From: Novipirellula galeiformis
GTDB lineage: Bacteria > Planctomycetota > Planctomycetia > Pirellulales > Pirellulaceae
Assembly: GCF_007860095.1 (NCBI RefSeq)
Contig: NZ_SJPT01000002.1
Coordinates: forward strand, 1-64,000
Reading direction: 5' to 3'
Length of the DNA stretch: 64,000 nt
Position 1 is the first letter of the stretch. Every line of letters begins with the position of its first letter. The notes below the pieces were generated by a model. That model was not told the origin of the DNA, did not search any database, and worked only from the letters and a program-made list of their open reading frames with translations. A program made the translations under genes and the position numbers. This document shows, piece by piece, positions 11,601 to 18,298 of this stretch.

Positions 11601-14455
11601 TTTAATTCAAGTTGTTCTTTGACCGTTCCATCGGCATTCAGCAAGAGCCGATGAATGCTTCCAAATCGTACGTCGCAAAACCCTTGCGTTGTATCGGTCG
11701 AAGTCCTACCGGGCGCTCCGACCAGTACGTCCGCGACCCCATCACCATCCAAGTCTCCTGGTGCGGCAACGGCTAATCCGAAGAGTTCTGCTGAGGTATC
11801 TGTGCCAAGCTTTGATAAGTCGTAATCGAATGTTTTACGATCACGAAGTTCTCCTTCTGACGATAAGAACACCACATCCAAGAATCCATTTCTGCCAACG
11901 GCGATCTCCAGCAATCCGTCGCCGTCGAGGTCGCCAATCGCGGCGAGGTCTTGAGCGTCAATCCCCGAGAGGCTTGTGCGGTCAATCACGCTACCCTCGC
12001 TCGACATGAAAAGGATATCGATTGCCGCATCGTAGGTATCGGTCACCAGGGCACCGGGTCCGGTGTACCGTTTTCGCTCGTATTCCTGTTGAGATACCGC
12101 GAGGTCGGGCACCCCATTGCCGTCCAAATCACCGACAGTAGTAATCGCTCGACCAAAGTTCAGATTAGCGGGATCAAAGTTGGCGTCGTCAGGGCCGAGG
12201 TTGGGGGTGGGGCCAATCTCCGCGAAATCGCGCAGCGAGCCATCCGTTTTTAAATACAGTATCTGAACTTTGCCATTTGCGTCTGGTGAAAAACGTGACA
12301 CATCAGGGAATGTACTCCCCACCGCTAGTTCGTCGATTCCGTCACCGTCCAGGTCACCGGCAGACGCGAGCGACCCGATCGTTCCAAAACCGTTTCCGCC
12401 CACCCGGTCTCCACGAATCTCCGTGGTTGTGATGATTCGCCCTTCTGGACCGACAAACAGTACCTGGACCGCGTTACCAGCCGCGACGGCCATATCGCGA
12501 TAACCATTGCCATCAACATCGCCGAGGGAAGTGACATGGCGAGTGTTTTGTCCGTGGACGCCAAACGGACCGATCTCACTACGAGCGACCGGCGATCCAT
12601 CCGCATTCAACGAAACGATTTCGACCGAACCGCTCCACGCATCGTTGGATGCACTAATCGCAATCTCAATCGATCCGTCACCCGAAGGATCAACCGACAG
12701 GTCACCGAGAAACGCCATCGCACTAGCATACTTGGCGTCCGCATGCTGCGAATTCGATTTCAGTGCATACCGCTGTGCCGCCTCCAGAGTGCCGTTGGCA
12801 TTCAGGAACAGCACGTAGGCTGCTCCCTGGACATCATTGGTTGGTTCACTATCCGCAAGCGAGCGTCCGCGGAGCGTCGGATCTCCGACGATCAGTTCGA
12901 ACCTACCGTCGCCATCGAGATCTCCTGCGACCAGTGAATTTCCGAAGCCATAGTCATGCCGAGCACTGTAGTCAATGAAGTTGCTGGTCAAGTGTGTACG
13001 ATGCAGTACCTCAAAGTCCGCATTGAGTGACAGGATTTGAACGATTCCCTCGTCATCGTTCCCACCACGCTGAATTCCCACAGCGATTTCGATATTGCCG
13101 TCGTCGTCCAGGTCTCCCAGCAGCGTGATGGCTTTACCAAATATATCGTTCGAATCAGGAGCCAAAGGCGCGGACGCGATGTGTGAAATCGTGGCAGTTT
13201 TCTGAACGGCACCACTTGAATCGACGGAGAGAATCTGGAAATAGTCGGTGTGTCCTACTTTGGGATTCCTGACGACCAGCTCCTGCGTCCCATTGTTTCC
13301 GAGATCGCCGAGGTGCGCGATCGGCTCGCCAACTCCTGTAGCAATCGACTGTACGCTTTTGGCGGTTCCCACACTGTTTAAGTAAATGACATGCAACGAC
13401 GTAGCGTCCGACAAGGCTTCGCCGGATGAAACAGCGAGATCGACGAACCCATCCCCGTTGAGATCCCCGATCGGTGCAATTTTTAGGAGGTTGCCACTGT
13501 ACGGCGCAGACTCCCCAATGCCTGCTGCTCCGAGCGGGATGATGGTTCGTTTTGAATAAGAACCATCCGATTCGAGAAAGAAGATGTGGACAGCTCCTGT
13601 GCCTTCCCCTTCGGAATTGTCCCCTGGAACGGCGACCGCGAGATCGGTGACGCCGTTTCTATCCAAGTCGCCCACTTTCGCGATCGAATCACCGAATTTG
13701 AAGTTGTAGCCCACAAAGGGAGCGTTGGGATAGTTGGTATGGTCATCTGCCGCCACACGATAATACTGCAGCATTTCCGCTTCGTCGGTGTGCGGTAAGA
13801 AGATGTTGGCCACGTAGTCTTCGACCTCTCCGTCGCTCGCCAGGCCGGTCGGGCTGGCTGCTGCACCATCGGTGCTGAAACGGAACCGGGCTTGCGTCTG
13901 GCCGTGGAAACTCGAACCAATCTCAGGGAAAACCAACTGGACGGTTTTGGATTCGGCAAAGCCGACGATTGTCTCGGGGGTCGCCAGAGCGCGTTCGGTT
14001 TGGTTATCAAACACGCCGTCGCCATTGAAATCGATCCATCCGTGCAGTGTGGCCGGGGCGTCTGTCCGATTCGTTACAACGACGCTCACCTCCGGCTGAC
14101 TGCCATGAGTCACGTTCAGATCGAAGTGGGGGTTGCGCAAACCATCGTCTTTCAGCCGATCCGGTGTGCCCTCGCTCGGACGCCCCATGAAGATTCTCGC
14201 ATCGATCGTGTGCCGAGGTCCGTTATCCACCAGCGACGTCTGGTAATCCCCAGGGCCCGTGCCGACGCCGAAATCCGGCGCATCACCGAAATCCATGGCC
14301 AACAGGTGACGGTCCTCCAGACGTTCAATGCCGACGCGGCGGTGCGTCGATCGCAACGCTGCGGATAGCTGACGGCGAGACGTTTTGCGGTGCTGGGTAC
14401 GGCGACGCGAGATGGAGACGCGTTGGGTAGATCGCTTCGAAAACATGCGGGCCAT
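2660..14455 (-). CDS. Giant modular GEVED/FG-GAP/dockerin surface protein
   Basis: About 3,930 residues. I chose the ATG at 14455 (14446 is possible; the frame itself runs up to 14611) because a basic leader follows and then the LEDRHLLA motif, the N-terminal signature of large planctomycete exported proteins. Domains, numbered on the longest frame: GEVED 106-272; FG-GAP/VCBS beta-propeller repeats 290-1055; GEVED 1056-1225; FG-GAP 1235-1610; GEVED 1612-1770; delta-60 type beta-propeller repeats 1775-2590; GEVED 2600-2770; Calx-beta 2775-2890; seven near-identical FG-GAP repeats 2890-3400; a beta-helix-like stretch 3400-3590; Ig/PKD-like domains; and a C-terminal type I dockerin (two DFDGD-type calcium loops, about 3905-3983). 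It should be a secreted calcium-binding adhesion or scaffold protein. The partner cohesin is not identified, although the PEP-CTERM neighbour is a candidate. Confidence 0.9.
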   Translation of the reverse strand: MARMFSKRSTQRVSISRRRTQHRKTSRRQLSAALRSTHRRVGIERLEDRHLLAMDFGDAPDFGVGTGPGDYQTSLVDNGPRHTIDARIFMGRPSEGTPDRLKDDGLRNPHFDLNVTHGSQPEVSVVVTNRTDAPATLHGWIDFNGDGVFDNQTERALATPETIVGFAESKTVQLVFPEIGSSFHGQTQARFRFSTDGAAASPTGLASDGEVEDYVANIFLPHTDEAEMLQYYRVAADDHTNYPNAPFVGYNFKFGDSIAKVGDLDRNGVTDLAVAVPGDNSEGEGTGAVHIFFLESDGSYSKRTIIPLGAAGIGESAPYSGNLLKIAPIGDLNGDGFVDLAVSSGEALSDATSLHVIYLNSVGTAKSVQSIATGVGEPIAHLGDLGNNGTQELVVRNPKVGHTDYFQILSVDSSGAVQKTATISHIASAPLAPDSNDIFGKAITLLGDLDDDGNIEIAVGIQRGGNDDEGIVQILSLNADFEVLHRTHLTSNFIDYSARHDYGFGNSLVAGDLDGDGRFELIVGDPTLRGRSLADSEPTNDVQGAAYVLFLNANGTLEAAQRYALKSNSQHADAKYASAMAFLGDLSVDPSGDGSIEIAISASNDAWSGSVEIVSLNADGSPVARSEIGPFGVHGQNTRHVTSLGDVDGNGYRDMAVAAGNAVQVLFVGPEGRIITTTEIRGDRVGGNGFGTIGSLASAGDLDGDGIDELAVGSTFPDVSRFSPDANGKVQILYLKTDGSLRDFAEIGPTPNLGPDDANFDPANLNFGRAITTVGDLDGNGVPDLAVSQQEYERKRYTGPGALVTDTYDAAIDILFMSSEGSVIDRTSLSGIDAQDLAAIGDLDGDGLLEIAVGRNGFLDVVFLSSEGELRDRKTFDYDLSKLGTDTSAELFGLAVAAPGDLDGDGVADVLVGAPGRTSTDTTQGFCDVRFGSIHRLLLNADGTVKEQLELKTPEGWSYSDVGVDLAVLGDVDGEGGVDFVTAAPPRCDSQGGLIEMSIGVLRRGDFGDAPDSGDGTGPWNYNTHAHDDGPVHIVNDAIYLGTSITADVFANPSNLADGDDDDGLILPGGVLTLTAGQTSQVDVIVTNDTGSDGMLYGWIDLNFDGVFDLSERSEFPVPDKTTEPTVPLSFPFIPAGVAGMTYARFRLSTDGAAAAPTGAAFDGEVEDYLVTIIPPIGSGQTYFDHGDAAIGNSGSIVSTATTPQSQLVDGAFHNIGDVDGNGTNDLAASVLIGGNSPGVEIHLLNPDGTVKRVESTAIPVDLQTHRLGESFTGLGDLNGDGIPDVVIGSPGIGSEAAGRLDVVFLDRDGKSIGSTIIGGDSGNGPSLSEPAGFGISIASIGDIDADGYDDLAVGAAGFEGDGRVFILLMGANGVVDDYQVISGPGDFGSSVVNLGYLNDDHVTDLLIGAPTYSDTLANRRSGAAFVVYLNNNGTEQGRNIISQSTGMPISADDRFGTSVASISDANGDGILDIAVGAPYDNTGGMNRGAVYVLQLARDGSVTDVSKIATGMGGGPEDSADNHGSFGRSIAVMDDSNSNDLPELMVRAGSSDYLVQLADASTAMRSPSHELDSNIFLGSFVDVEKAPNPNDAATGDDVTGFGNDEDGLVDPSQLRNLAVGQNPSVDLYVTNLTGSDAALYGWIDYDMNGEFDGGEQVSLSVPSAAVGKGSLGEIVTLTFPKVPEGFSGTTYARFRFSTDASAAVPTGRALDGEVEDYVVTGIGNGYQNLIPSGSLDPGFGNNGVVRTDSRKPNTDSVVDVVAYPSNGQSLILGSNGSDVTVLRLNMDGVADGTFGNLGVAQHRMWFDGARMSASSMVLDDQNRIIIAGALSYTDGSGRSDFAITRLMPNGDIDTSFGSDGFQFIDFDGRKTGTPDVAIDSTGRIVVGGSAQHIVDRDYDFAVARLTADGVLDSTFSEDGKNHFDLGGTTDISTSLTIDVLDRIVMGGYTNLRSSSQRDLAVIRLTKDGVLDDTFDSDGIQTIDFDNKGDYPGSVAIDSLGRIVVTGRSFQGGESGTDIAVARLTNGGVLDTNFSDDGKHIVDIFSQQEFTYGLAIDGSDRILIAAQTQESGQREDIAVIRLAVSGELDDTFDDDGVQIVDFGNERDFGGFLAIDPVGNILVAGTGTSDFAVARLTNNGDFDSTFSRDGKLTTDIGSPYSNGFASEIVSHQPDGKIVAIGHSSGSSDVLVIRYLDDGQLDLGFGDRGLVRLDTNPFNNSDRAIGVHIDDQGRIILLTNGRQSNLNSGTKENLNIYRLTADGELDASFGTNGLSIHDFNSQSDRPTAMAVDSQGRILISGTSGNAKILTRLTASGTLDSTFGSGQYVELAFHPTDLAVDQNDNIVIVGTVNSDFAAARYLNTGQLDTGFGGDGIQTINIVDANRNSSDVPSAVTIDRFGRIVISGYYYDYSAAQTDVAIAWLNPDGSLDVSFDDDGKLSIDFGGDADSAQSIAVDSSNRVIVGGYTFSPSDGVSDFAVARINSDGTLDEAFGDGGKKIIDLGSTSESIGGVFVDEFDRILLAGSSDSTMTILRLLSNDGAGGEYLASLLSRDYGDAPDTGPGTGPGNYNTSISDSGPSHQIDQDIFIGKFVDGEFTANPGSQANSDDVTGDLFHGELADDEDAFGSLTFIGGTSPTVTVVVTNRTAKPAMLYGWIDSNGDGTFDLSAQHSVNPDPESTTVELDFPMVPVGFNGTTYARFRLSTDIQAASVPTGFASDGEVEDHIVSIRSSLLTIGNVSKVEGAVGPTPFVFTVTRSGSLVGEVSVDYQTVDGTATVDNSDYLPVADTLTFLDGESTKTITVIAQGDTYAETNETFVVRLSGVTGNAAITRSEGIGTILDTGGFVIHGVDSVDSSGYSVSSAGDVNSDGIDDLVIGAPYADGIDNSRSNVGESYVVFGRHAEDPFTTSVDLSSLDGSNGFVIHGIDSSGSSGFSVSGAGDVNNDGIVDLVIGAPNANGQVGESYVIFGRKAVAPFTASVDLSSLDGSNGFVIHGIDSNDRSGISVSGAGDINNDGTDDLIIGAYIAGSAGNGQSGAGESYVIFGRNAEDPFGASVDLSSLDGSNGFVIHGVDSGDSSGISVSGAGDVNGDGISDLVIGAFLANGSGNGQSNAGESYVIFGRDAEDPFAASIDLSLLDGSNGFVIHGIDSDDSSGISVSGAGDINNDGIDDLIIGAYYADGAGNGQSAAGESYVIFGRNAEVPFAASVSLSSLNGSSGFAIHGIDSSDHSGISVSRAGDINNDGIDDLIIGAYSANGSGNGQSDAGESYVIFGRDEEHPFAASVELNSLDGSNGFVIYGFDSGDFSGYSVSGAGDVNNDGIDDLIIGAYYADGQAGQSYVVFGRDGVNPFGASLDLSSLSAGLKDWVKEATDEKEPILTIASDPEKLTSTLQAITQLENLNVGETLEISINLTAGVYSGETIKLPAGITVRINGSNGPTWVGASPALTLESGNLIVEGFTFTNATDAPTILVQGGSLTLRNSRIEETTTADRPAIQVTGGKVDLGTADDPGGNTIIIHGDGDLIDNAGPHSLSAIGNTFQIDEVPIVSEFEIEAEITDHLERQDAGLVSYLADNVFDSLVAGERDLDLLSLVADLELTDPTFVITEAVNGEAEILSDDHTVRFVAAELGSASFRYSVRVDDVEVATRIAHFDVTNLPPVVAVELSELTVDQGDVASNTITFSDSVGDVVSLSASIGTVTQADDGSGTWSWSFNTNDTTDESQTVTITATDSFGITSRTTFSLNVNLAADPLSVSGVTVNDGALQRSNTTQLAIQFDRDFDAQSMIDSGQILSAISLHTGAGFSTNVALTADQFRWDMATSRLLIDLTAGGTQSILADGRYELRIHDTIDASFVDSDGTDDGVYRYHFHQLSGDFDGDAIVGISDRATWFDRTKVQFGARAGMAGYDSAFDFDGDGIISTRDYYVWLRSCVGKQLD
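4430..5935 (-). repeat. Seven tandem ~225-bp repeats inside the giant gene
   Basis: Seven copies of a 212-228 bp unit encode ~75-residue FG-GAP (integrin alpha-type) repeats. Each carries a GxGDxNxDGxxDLxIGA calcium-binding blade and a SLDGSNGFVIHG linker. Equivalent bases recur near 4490, 4718, 4943, 5171, 5399, 5611 and 5836. The DNA is far more alike between copies than elsewhere in the gene, which suggests recent duplication or gene conversion and a capacity for repeat-number change. Confidence 0.85.
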
Positions 14456-14587
14456 CGTCGTATATAGGGTGAGGCGTTTTGTTCGGTGGGTTGCTTCGGG
14501 GCCTGCGTCAGGCCACAGCACGACGACACATCCCGCTACTACATTGGGCGTAGAGATCAGCGGAAACCGGAAAATTAAATCCGTAAA

Positions 14588-14723
14588 CTTGAAAGCTGAC
14601 TGTCTCACCACTAGGATGTCTGCATCTCGCCGAGATGCGATGGGGGTGCGGTGGACACCCGGCTAGGCGGCTAGGATCTCGCGGCCGAGCCGTTGCCGCG
14701 TTACCCAACGCTTGAAAGTTGAC
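14588..14723 (+). promoter_or_regulatory. Direct repeat CTTGAAAG-Y-TGAC between divergent genes
   Basis: The 13-mer CTTGAAAGCTGAC (14588-14600) recurs as CTTGAAAGTTGAC (14711-14723) in the intergenic region shared by the giant gene and the ECF sigma/kinase pair. Both copies are followed by GT/GACAGAC-like bases. They could be binding sites for the ECF factor or another regulator. This is inference from repetition alone. Confidence 0.3.
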
Positions 14724-14751
14724 AGACACAGACCTGCGGGAGCCCCATCCG

Positions 14752-15366
14752 ATGCCCTCTACGATTCGCGATCCCCATAGGAGCATTCCCACCGACGGCG
14801 GTGGCGAGTGTTTTGACGTGGAATTAATTGAGCGATTGCTGCCGCAATTGTCCCGGATCGCTAAGCGCTCCATTGCTCGCCAGTGGCAGGCGAAAGTCGC
14901 TGTGTCCGACATTGTCCAGGACACGTTCATGGAAGCGACACAAACCCTGCCCGACTTTTCAGGGTCCACCATCGGTGAATTTAATGAATGGCTGCGGGCG
15001 ATTCTGACCAACAACCTGCGAGATGCGCGTCGCAAGTATGTCGATACTCAGAAACGATCGATCGACCGTGAGCAACCACTGAATCGACTTTCTGCACCAA
15101 CGCTTTCCGCCACTGATCCGTCTCCCAGTCGAGTTGCCGAGTCGAATGAGTTCGATCGCGAATTGCACTGTGCCATCCAAGGACTGGCTCCCACGGACCG
15201 CCAGATTTTAGCGTTACGCTGCCAGCAAAAACGGACGTTCGCGAAAATTGGAGATCAATTGAAGATGAAAGAAGACACGGTACGAAAACGGTGGGGTCGA
15301 ATTTTAAGCGCGCTGCATCGACGCCTGCAAAGCTTCGATTCGCGAGCTTTCTCAAGACATCCATGA
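14752..15366 (+). CDS. ECF-type RNA polymerase sigma factor (planctomycete STK-linked type)
   Basis: A 204-residue sigma factor. The ATG at 14752 is preferred over an upstream TTG because GGGAG sits about 10 nt before it. Region 2 is in the first half (AVSDIVQDTFMEA, the region-2.2-like core-binding helix, then EFNEWLRAILTNNLRD). Region 4 is near the C-terminus (LAPTDRQILALR, then FAKIGDQLKMKEDTVRKRW, a helix-turn-helix). The two are joined by a linker rich in Ser and Pro, with no sigma-3 domain. It is followed after 21 bp by a membrane Ser/Thr kinase, an arrangement typical of the planctomycete ECF groups thought to be controlled by the neighbouring kinase instead of a classical anti-sigma factor. 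Its target promoters are unknown. Confidence 0.88.
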   Translation: MPSTIRDPHRSIPTDGGGECFDVELIERLLPQLSRIAKRSIARQWQAKVAVSDIVQDTFMEATQTLPDFSGSTIGEFNEWLRAILTNNLRDARRKYVDTQKRSIDREQPLNRLSAPTLSATDPSPSRVAESNEFDRELHCAIQGLAPTDRQILALRCQQKRTFAKIGDQLKMKEDTVRKRWGRILSALHRRLQSFDSRAFSRHP

Positions 15367-15387
15367 TCTGCCTGCGGCAGGAAGCCC

Positions 15388-16995
15388 ATGAATAAATTTC
15401 GCGATCCTGATCCGGGAAGGCCACACGATGGCGTGGACCTTCCGGAGTTAGACGAATCCTTTCAGCTACTCGCCGCCGCGGCGACTGCCGAAGAACTGGA
15501 AATGGTCGCCGAGCAACTCGGCGGTGACCAGGCGGCGTTACTAAAACGGCTCGCCAAACACTTCTCCAAATCCCCTGCTGATCCCGCGGTTGCCGCGGAT
15601 GGACATGCCATTCCCGATCGTGTGGGCCGCTTTACCATCCTTCGCGAAATCGGCAGCGGTGGTTTCGGTGTCGTCTATCTTGCTCGTGACGAAACGATCG
15701 GGCGCGAGGTGGCGGTTAAACTTCCGCGACGCGATCTAATACGGGATACGCTGCGACGGCAACAGTTGGTTCACGAAGCTCGCACGGCGGGGGCATTGGA
15801 ACACCCGAATATTATCCCCGTCTATGAAAGCGGAACCGACGGCGAAATGGTCTACATCGTTTCGGCGTACTGCGATGGTCCCGACTTAGCCAGCTGGCAA
15901 TCCTTGCAACGCCAACAATCAACGTCGATCGAAGCGGCTGTGTTTGTCAGCAAGCTGGCCAACGCCGTAGCCTACGCCCATGCGCAAGGAGTCGTACACC
16001 GCGATATCAAGCCGAGCAATGTATTACTTGCACGTGAACCGAGCCTGACGGACTCCAACGAAGTCCATGACCCCAAGGCGTCAAATTCATCGTTGCCGTT
16101 GTCGAGGTATCAACCGCGATTGACCGATTTCGGACTGGCCCAACGGTCCGATGAGCCGATCACCGATACTCGCAGCAGCTTGATTGTTGGCACGCCCCTG
16201 TACATGGCGCCCGAACAATTGTTGCCCGACCTGGGGCCTGTCACCGCACAGACCGACATCTATTCGCTGGGTGTATTACTGGTCGAATTACTGATCGGCC
16301 AACCGATGTTGAGCGGCAAAACCTACATCGAAATTCTTTCCATTTTCCAAAACGAATCGCCTGCCTACAAGCAACTGGTGCCGATTCATATTCCGTCGGA
16401 CCTGCGGACGATCATCATCAAGTGCCTGTCGAGAACGCCGGAGAACCGGTTTGTCTCCGCCGACGCGTTGGCGCAGGATCTGGACGCTTTCGTGGGCGGC
16501 CGCCCCGTATCGGCTCGCAATGCGACGTGGCTGAACCGAACCATCACATGGTGCCGCGACGCTAAACGGACGCGAGAAGCATGCCTGTTTACGCTCGCCG
16601 CAATCGCTTGCATGACCACATGGGTTTTGTATTCGCTCACGTTGGTATGGGGGCCGACATTTCCAGGGCAAGACGCCTGGGGCCCGACCGTCCAAGCGAT
16701 GGCGATCGTCGGCATTATCAACGTTCCTATCGTGATATTCGCGTATTTAGGTCTCGGCCAACGTCTTTGGGCAATGAAAGTTGCGTTGGCTTGGTTGCTC
16801 GTTGGCAGCGTGATTGTGCCAGGGCTGGTGGTTGTCGGCGCTATAGGGCTTCTGGACCCGATCTATGGTCCCTATCCCTACTTCAGGAAAAGTTTTCACT
16901 CACTGATAATGCTGGTCGGATTCGCGCAAGTAATCTACCTAGCTGTAGGCCTCTACGCCCATCACTGGAATACCAAGCGACACGTCAGTTGGTAG
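15388..16995 (+). CDS. Membrane-anchored Hanks-type Ser/Thr protein kinase
   Basis: 535 residues. The kinase domain spans about 82-375: glycine loop GSGGFGVVYLAR (89-100), ATP lysine K111, helix-C E130, catalytic loop HRDIKPSN (204-211), DFGL magnesium loop (247-250) and APEQ of the activation segment (274-277). All key residues are present, so it should be active. An acidic N-terminal helical region precedes the kinase. The C-terminal ~140 residues hold four predicted membrane helices, starting near FTLAAIACMTTWVLYSL, with no recognisable extracellular sensor. It directly follows the ECF sigma gene and is probably co-transcribed; phosphorylation of that sigma factor or of a shared regulator is the likely role. 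A strong hairpin follows the stop codon. Confidence 0.9.
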   Translation: MNKFRDPDPGRPHDGVDLPELDESFQLLAAAATAEELEMVAEQLGGDQAALLKRLAKHFSKSPADPAVAADGHAIPDRVGRFTILREIGSGGFGVVYLARDETIGREVAVKLPRRDLIRDTLRRQQLVHEARTAGALEHPNIIPVYESGTDGEMVYIVSAYCDGPDLASWQSLQRQQSTSIEAAVFVSKLANAVAYAHAQGVVHRDIKPSNVLLAREPSLTDSNEVHDPKASNSSLPLSRYQPRLTDFGLAQRSDEPITDTRSSLIVGTPLYMAPEQLLPDLGPVTAQTDIYSLGVLLVELLIGQPMLSGKTYIEILSIFQNESPAYKQLVPIHIPSDLRTIIIKCLSRTPENRFVSADALAQDLDAFVGGRPVSARNATWLNRTITWCRDAKRTREACLFTLAAIACMTTWVLYSLTLVWGPTFPGQDAWGPTVQAMAIVGIINVPIVIFAYLGLGQRLWAMKVALAWLLVGSVIVPGLVVVGAIGLLDPIYGPYPYFRKSFHSLIMLVGFAQVIYLAVGLYAHHWNTKRHVSW

Positions 16996-17058
16996 CTCGC
17001 AAGCCTGAGCAATTCAACAGCAGATTTAGCCAGGAGCATCCGAAGCCGGAAAATTACC

Positions 17059-17094
17059 GACCGTAGCAAGTCGGCTACGGTCGTTGTTCATCTT
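17059..17094 (+). terminator. Hairpin terminator after the sigma/kinase operon
   Basis: A perfect 9-bp stem (GACCGTAGC / GCTACGGTC) with a 6-nt loop (AAGTCG) is followed by the T-rich GTTGTTCATCTT. It lies 64 bp after the kinase stop codon and fits an intrinsic terminator with a modest T-tract. Confidence 0.6.
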
Positions 17095-17631
17095 GAGGAT
17101 TCTCACTATGCGGTTTTGTGTTGCTCTGACGACTCTGCTGCTCTGCCTAGCTTGCCATTCGCTTCAGGCGGATGAAAAAGCTGCCATCGATGCTCTATTG
17201 ACGTTCCCGCTGACCGATGCGGCTGTACCGCAAGAAGAGGTCGAACGATTTTGCGAACCGAAGGTCGCTCGTATCCTTGAGACGTGTTGGTTGAACAGTA
17301 GGAGTCGGCCGTTGGATAGTGGCAAGAAACCATGTTCGAGCATGTGATCTTTCGCGGCCAAACGCGACAGGTGCGGGACCAACCGACCGACATCGTCTGA
17401 CAGGATGAAATCCAGGGCGGTCTGGGCTGTCGCATCCGGAAACTACGCTACCAAATCTTGCCGGGCCTATGGATTCCCGCACTGTTATACGAGCCGACCG
17501 AGATATCCGGCAAAGTCCCGGTGATCATGAACGTCAACCTTCACGACGATGAAGATGTCAAAGCCGCCCCGTCCAACCCGATGCGGTGCATTACCTAAGC
17601 CAAACGTGGGATGATGGTGCTGAGTGGCTGA
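17084..17631 (+). pseudogene. Decayed acetyl-xylan-esterase-like gene
   Basis: A signal-peptide start (MRFCVALTTLLLCL, ATG at 17108) leads into an esterase-like N-terminus, then the frame breaks near 17290-17320. From 17324 the continuation is readable in one frame: FEHVIFRGQTRQVRD, an in-frame TGA at 17390-17392, RIRKLRYQILPGLWIPALLY, EPTEISGKVPVIMNVNLHD, then CIT, a TAA stop and AKRGMMVLS before another stop at 17629-17631. The PGLWIPALLYEP and GKVPV..NVN..D blocks and the AKRGM block belong to the same esterase family as the gene at the left edge of the window. Two stops and at least one frameshift, with the whole catalytic C-terminal part missing, make this a pseudogene. A (TGAGTGGC) microrepeat (17621-17645) sits at the break. 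Confidence 0.75.
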
Positions 17632-18298
17632 GTGGCTGAGTGGCTGGGGGAGGGGGGAGGGGCCAGCTGCGTAGCGCTGGATTCGCACTCTACCGCATGA
17701 ACCAATCGGATCTCTGCGGCACCAGCGGTACGCACCGAGCTAGTGCGCACCGAGCTTGCGCCGGTTCGTCAAAAACAACCTTGCCGAGGTGGACTTCCAT
17801 ACTCCAGTAAAGTGCGGTGTCCCCTTGCGTTTCTATCGGCCAATTAGCCAATTACCTGCGAATGAGTTTTTCTACACCAAGTCACAAACGCGAATGGTGT
17901 CGCGACAACCAACGGTTTGTGGGAAGCGGCACGTTGTTTGCATAAATGAGTTGTTTCATAAATCACGTGGGGCTCGCCCAAAAGTGCAGTGCTGCGTGAC
18001 GGTCCCTCCTGACGCTCTTCCAGCCAGCGAGTTGGCCTGACTTCCTTATCTCCATGCGAAACACAAACGCAACAAAATCCCGGATGGTAAACGGCGTTCT
18101 AGCTCGTACGGATCTCCTCATCGACCCCGGTGACGATGAACCCGGCGAGCGAAGCAAAGGCTAGTCGTACGATAAATCGAACACGGTTTCAGAATGAAGA
18201 TAGATCGCTGGATCACTGTCGCATGACCGCTCCGCCGGTCGGCCTGTTTACAACGAATCGGCGGAGCGATTCGGCGACAATCCAACCGGAGAGATCCA
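17632..18298. other. Intergenic DNA with MITE-like fragment and a hairpin
   Basis: No supported gene. It holds a 3' fragment of the MITE-like repeat (about 17735-17824, ending AAAGTGCGGTGTCCCC). Just before the DUF1206 gene, an 8-bp stem GCTCCGCC / GGCGGAGC (about 18229-18266) could affect that transcript's leader. Confidence 0.45.
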
